A DNA stretch of 8,745 bases from an uncultured Bacteroidota bacterium. GTDB taxonomy: Bacteria > Bacteroidota > Bacteroidia > Chitinophagales > Chitinophagaceae. The stretch covers positions 1 through 8,745 of the forward strand of contig CAMLKS010000075.1 of the NCBI GenBank assembly GCA_946480675.1, read 5' to 3'. Both the position numbers and the translations under genes were made by a program. The notes under the pieces are model-generated. The model ran no database searches. It saw only the letters and a list, made by a program, of their open reading frames with translations, and had not been told where the DNA came from. Positions within the stretch are counted from its first letter, which is position 1; each line of letters begins with the position of its first letter. Of this stretch, positions 6,593 to 8,745 are shown in pieces.

Positions 6593-6638
6593 ACCATAGT
6601 AAGGGATAAACTGACATTTTTAAATCTGCTTTTCACAA

Positions 6639-6647
6639 CTATCCACA
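6639..6647 (+). promoter_or_regulatory. DnaA box, one mismatch
   Basis: CTATCCACA differs from TTATCCACA at the first base only. It borders the most AT-rich stretch of the region, a position typical of the box next to the unwinding element. Confidence 0.6.
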
Positions 6648-6792
6648 AAGCTGGTCTAATAACATTAATTTATTAATAGGTCGGTTTTACTTTTCAGTTA
6701 AATAAACTTAAATGCAATAAGTAAAATTGTAATATCACGCATTATAGCTGCATTAAATTCGTATCAACACTACATAATCTCATTTTTTCGTA

Positions 6793-6800
6793 TAAATTTG
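6793..6800 (+). promoter_or_regulatory. -7 promoter box of the ppiD-like gene
   Basis: TAAATTTG matches TAnnTTTG exactly and ends 28 nt before the ATG at 6829, giving an expected leader of about 22-25 nt. No TTG lies at the usual -33 spacing, so only half of the consensus is present. Confidence 0.55.
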
Positions 6801-6828
6801 CCGTCCTTGTAATAAACAGTTTTTAAAC

Positions 6829-8745
6829 ATGTCTGTAATTCAGAAAATAAGAACCAGGTACGCAAAGCTTGCCGGGTTTGTAATTGCACTATCACTGGTA
6901 GGCTTCATTTTAATGGATGCATCTAACGGTCCGTTGGGTAGTTTGTTTGGTAGAGATAACGCCGTAGCTAAAGTTAATGGTGATAAAATAGACGTTAAGG
7001 ACTATTCACAAAAAGTAAAAGACTATGAAGTAATATATGGATATACTTCAAAAGGCCGCGCACTGGATGATGCCACGCGTGCACAAATTAACCAGCAGGC
7101 ACTCAACGATCTGATTAATAATAAACTGATAGCAGAAGAATGTGAAAAACTGGGTATCACCACTACACCAGATGAAGAAAAAGAATTAATCTATGGTGCA
7201 AACGCTGATCCTATTATTCAACAATACCAGATACAAGGCCAGCCTATCTTCATGAATCAGCAGTCTGGCATGTTCGATCCGCAGATGGTGAAGGGCTTTG
7301 AACAACAGCTACCGCAGATAGACCCTACCGGTAAACTGGCTGAAGAATGGGAGACAATAAAAAACTATGTGAAAAACAGCAATGCACTAAGAAAATATAA
7401 TGCCCTGTTCACTAAAAATGTAACACTGCCTTCTTTTGTTTACAATAGGGATCAGAAAGATAAATCTGAAATGGCCAATGCACGTTTTATAAAAGTGCCT
7501 TACGCTACTATCGATGATAAATCAGTTCCGGTAAAAGATGACGAACTGATAGACTACATGAAAAAGCATGAGTCTATATATAAGATAACACAACCTATAC
7601 GCAACCTGGAATATGTAGCATTTGATGTGCTGCCTACTGCTGAAGATACAGCCCGCGCATTAGGTGCATTGAATCAACTTAAAACTGACTTCACAAATAC
7701 AACAGATGCAGAAAGCATTGTTAACAGGAATTCTGATGAGCAATACAATCCGGCTTTTGTAAATAAAAAGTCTTTCATGTCTGCTTACGCAGATACTATT
7801 TTGAGACTACCTGTTGGCACAGTATATGGTCCGTATTTTGAGAACGGTAGCTACAAAATGGTAAAAGTTATAGATAAGAAGGTATTGCCCGATTCTGTAA
7901 AAAGCCGTCACATACTTGTACGTACAGACGCTCAGGGCCAGGCGATATCTGCAGATTCTATAGCTAAGAAAAAAATAGATAGTGCCATAGCTATGGCAGC
8001 TACCGATTTTACGGGTGCCGTCACAAAATATAGCGAAGACGAGGGTAGTAAACAAACAGGTGGTGAATACACTTTCACGCTGCAACAAAAGCAAGGCTTG
8101 TCAAAAGAGTTTGGTGATTTTATATTTGATGGAAAAGCCGGAGAGAAAAAACTGGTGAAAGTAGAAAACGACAATTATGCAGGTTACCACTACATAGAAA
8201 TATTGGAACAAAGCGGTATAGAAACTGCAGCAAAATTGGCAATAATAAGCAAAACACTGGCCCCAGGTGATAATACCGAAAATGCTGTGTATGCGAAAGC
8301 TTCAGAATTTGCTGGCAAAAATGCTACACAAAAAGCCTTCGACGAAGCGATTAAAAAACAAAACCTGAATAAAAGGATAGCTGATAACATTAAAGAAAAT
8401 GATTTCAGCATACAAGGTATAGGCAATAGCAGGGAAATCATCCGTTGGGCATATGAGTCTAAAGTTGGGGATGTATCACCTGTATTTACGGTGAGCACTG
8501 CCGCAGGTACACGATATGTGGTAGCAAAACTTGCCGGTGAACAGGAAAGCGGCCTGATGAAACTGGATGCCAACACGCGTCCTTCCATTGAAATGATGGT
8601 AAGGAATGAGAAGAAAGCTAAAATGATACAGGACAAATACAAGTCTGCAACATCATTAGAGCAAATAGCTGAGATGGCTAAACAACCGATAGTGCAGAGC
8701 GATTCTTTTAATGCATCTTCTCCCTTTATCAACACAATAGGGTAC
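6829..8745 (+). CDS. ppiD: PpiD/SurA-like membrane-anchored peptidyl-prolyl cis-trans isomerase (cut by right window edge)
   Basis: The frame is open for 639 codons from the ATG at 6829 to the right edge with no stop; relatives are about 700 residues, so only the C-terminus is missing. A short positive N-terminus (MSVIQKIRTRYAKL) precedes one membrane helix at about residues 14-30. The rest should face the periplasm. Residues about 45-220 are a SurA-type N-terminal chaperone region (AVAKVNGDKIDVKDYSQKV; INQQALNDLINNKLIAEEC). Residues about 359-464 are a parvulin/PpiC domain starting SRHILV, with His361 at the family's conserved position and GGEYTF later. A second, degenerate parvulin-like part is seen near KVGDVSPVF (545-553). 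PpiD-type proteins assist folding of proteins emerging from the Sec translocon or bound for the outer membrane. Single anchor plus one canonical PpiC domain favours PpiD over SurA. It is the only right-pointing gene here. Confidence 0.92.
   Translation, partial: MSVIQKIRTRYAKLAGFVIALSLVGFILMDASNGPLGSLFGRDNAVAKVNGDKIDVKDYSQKVKDYEVIYGYTSKGRALDDATRAQINQQALNDLINNKLIAEECEKLGITTTPDEEKELIYGANADPIIQQYQIQGQPIFMNQQSGMFDPQMVKGFEQQLPQIDPTGKLAEEWETIKNYVKNSNALRKYNALFTKNVTLPSFVYNRDQKDKSEMANARFIKVPYATIDDKSVPVKDDELIDYMKKHESIYKITQPIRNLEYVAFDVLPTAEDTARALGALNQLKTDFTNTTDAESIVNRNSDEQYNPAFVNKKSFMSAYADTILRLPVGTVYGPYFENGSYKMVKVIDKKVLPDSVKSRHILVRTDAQGQAISADSIAKKKIDSAIAMAATDFTGAVTKYSEDEGSKQTGGEYTFTLQQKQGLSKEFGDFIFDGKAGEKKLVKVENDNYAGYHYIEILEQSGIETAAKLAIISKTLAPGDNTENAVYAKASEFAGKNATQKAFDEAIKKQNLNKRIADNIKENDFSIQGIGNSREIIRWAYESKVGDVSPVFTVSTAAGTRYVVAKLAGEQESGLMKLDANTRPSIEMMVRNEKKAKMIQDKYKSATSLEQIAEMAKQPIVQSDSFNASSPFINTIGY

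Larger units (their letters stand above)
6306..6828. other. oriC: Putative chromosomal replication origin (oriC)
   Basis: This 523-bp AT-rich region has no gene and separates the left-pointing nadA from the right-pointing ppiD-like gene. It holds an exact DnaA box and four single-mismatch boxes between 6355 and 6647, listed separately. Weaker matches are ATACCCACA (6464-6472) and GTATCAACA (6761-6769). With uniform base use about 0.1 such boxes (one mismatch or fewer, both strands) would be expected here, against five seen; AT bias raises the expectation only modestly. A 9-bp direct repeat TAAGGGATA occurs at 6458-6466 and 6600-6608. The most AT-rich part, about 6648-6800, follows the exact box and is a candidate unwinding element; inverted arms TTTTACTT/AAGTAAAA lie at 6685-6692 and 6719-6726. 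The switch of gene direction and the nearby parS sites agree with an origin. Proof needs whole-chromosome GC skew. Confidence 0.8.

Noticed and set aside
8190..8735. Minus-strand open frame of 181 codons opposite the ppiD-like gene
   Set aside because: The opposite strand carries a continuous SurA/PpiD-type protein; the hydrophobic translation here is a by-product of that coding frame.
1..8745. CRISPR arrays, tRNA or rRNA genes, insertion sequences, phage genes
   Set aside because: I looked for spaced direct repeats, cloverleaf-like segments, transposase motifs and terminal inverted repeats and saw none; the region reads as core chromosome.

Overview
This window comes from a bacterium of the phylum Bacteroidota, probably in or near the Chitinophagales/Sphingobacteriales (the lower rank is an inference). 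Three things support the phylum: promoters of the type TTG-N22-TAnnTTTG, start codons without Shine-Dalgarno sequences, and a secreted protein ending in a type IX secretion (Por) sorting domain. All seven protein genes are recognisable by family; two are cut by the window edges.

Layout. Six genes point left (minus strand): the N-terminus of typA/bipA (1-261, cut by the left edge), apaG (375-761), recX (802-1266), mnmG/gidA (1319-3187), a secreted protein with a PA domain and a type IX sorting domain (3328-5205), and nadA (5295-6305). A 523-bp gene-free, AT-rich region follows (6306-6828). One gene points right: a membrane-anchored PpiD/SurA-like peptidyl-prolyl isomerase (6829-8745, cut by the right edge). 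Hairpin terminators follow apaG, mnmG and the secreted protein.

Main interpretation. The window looks like the chromosome replication origin region. The 523-bp gap contains one exact DnaA box (TTATCCACA) and four single-mismatch boxes on both strands. It sits where gene direction switches from left to right, as expected when genes run with outward-moving forks. About 3.2 and 3.7 kb to its left are two 16-bp sites of parS (ParB/Spo0J centromere) type. One is a perfect palindrome (TGTTCCACGTGGAACA) between mnmG and the secreted-protein gene. The other (TGTTCCACGTGAAACA) lies inside the mnmG reading frame. Neither dnaA nor parAB is in the window, so this origin and centromere are not beside their usual protein genes here.

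How the genes relate. typA (ribosome-associated GTPase) and mnmG (tRNA wobble-uridine modification) serve translation; recX modulates RecA; nadA makes the quinolinate precursor of NAD; the PpiD-like protein folds envelope proteins; the PA-domain protein is an exported cell-surface or secreted product. They do not form one pathway. What they share is position next to the origin and orientation with replication. Regulatory details of interest are a terminator-like hairpin between the typA promoter and its start codon, and promoters for mnmG and possibly recX so close to the start codon that the mRNAs would be nearly leaderless.
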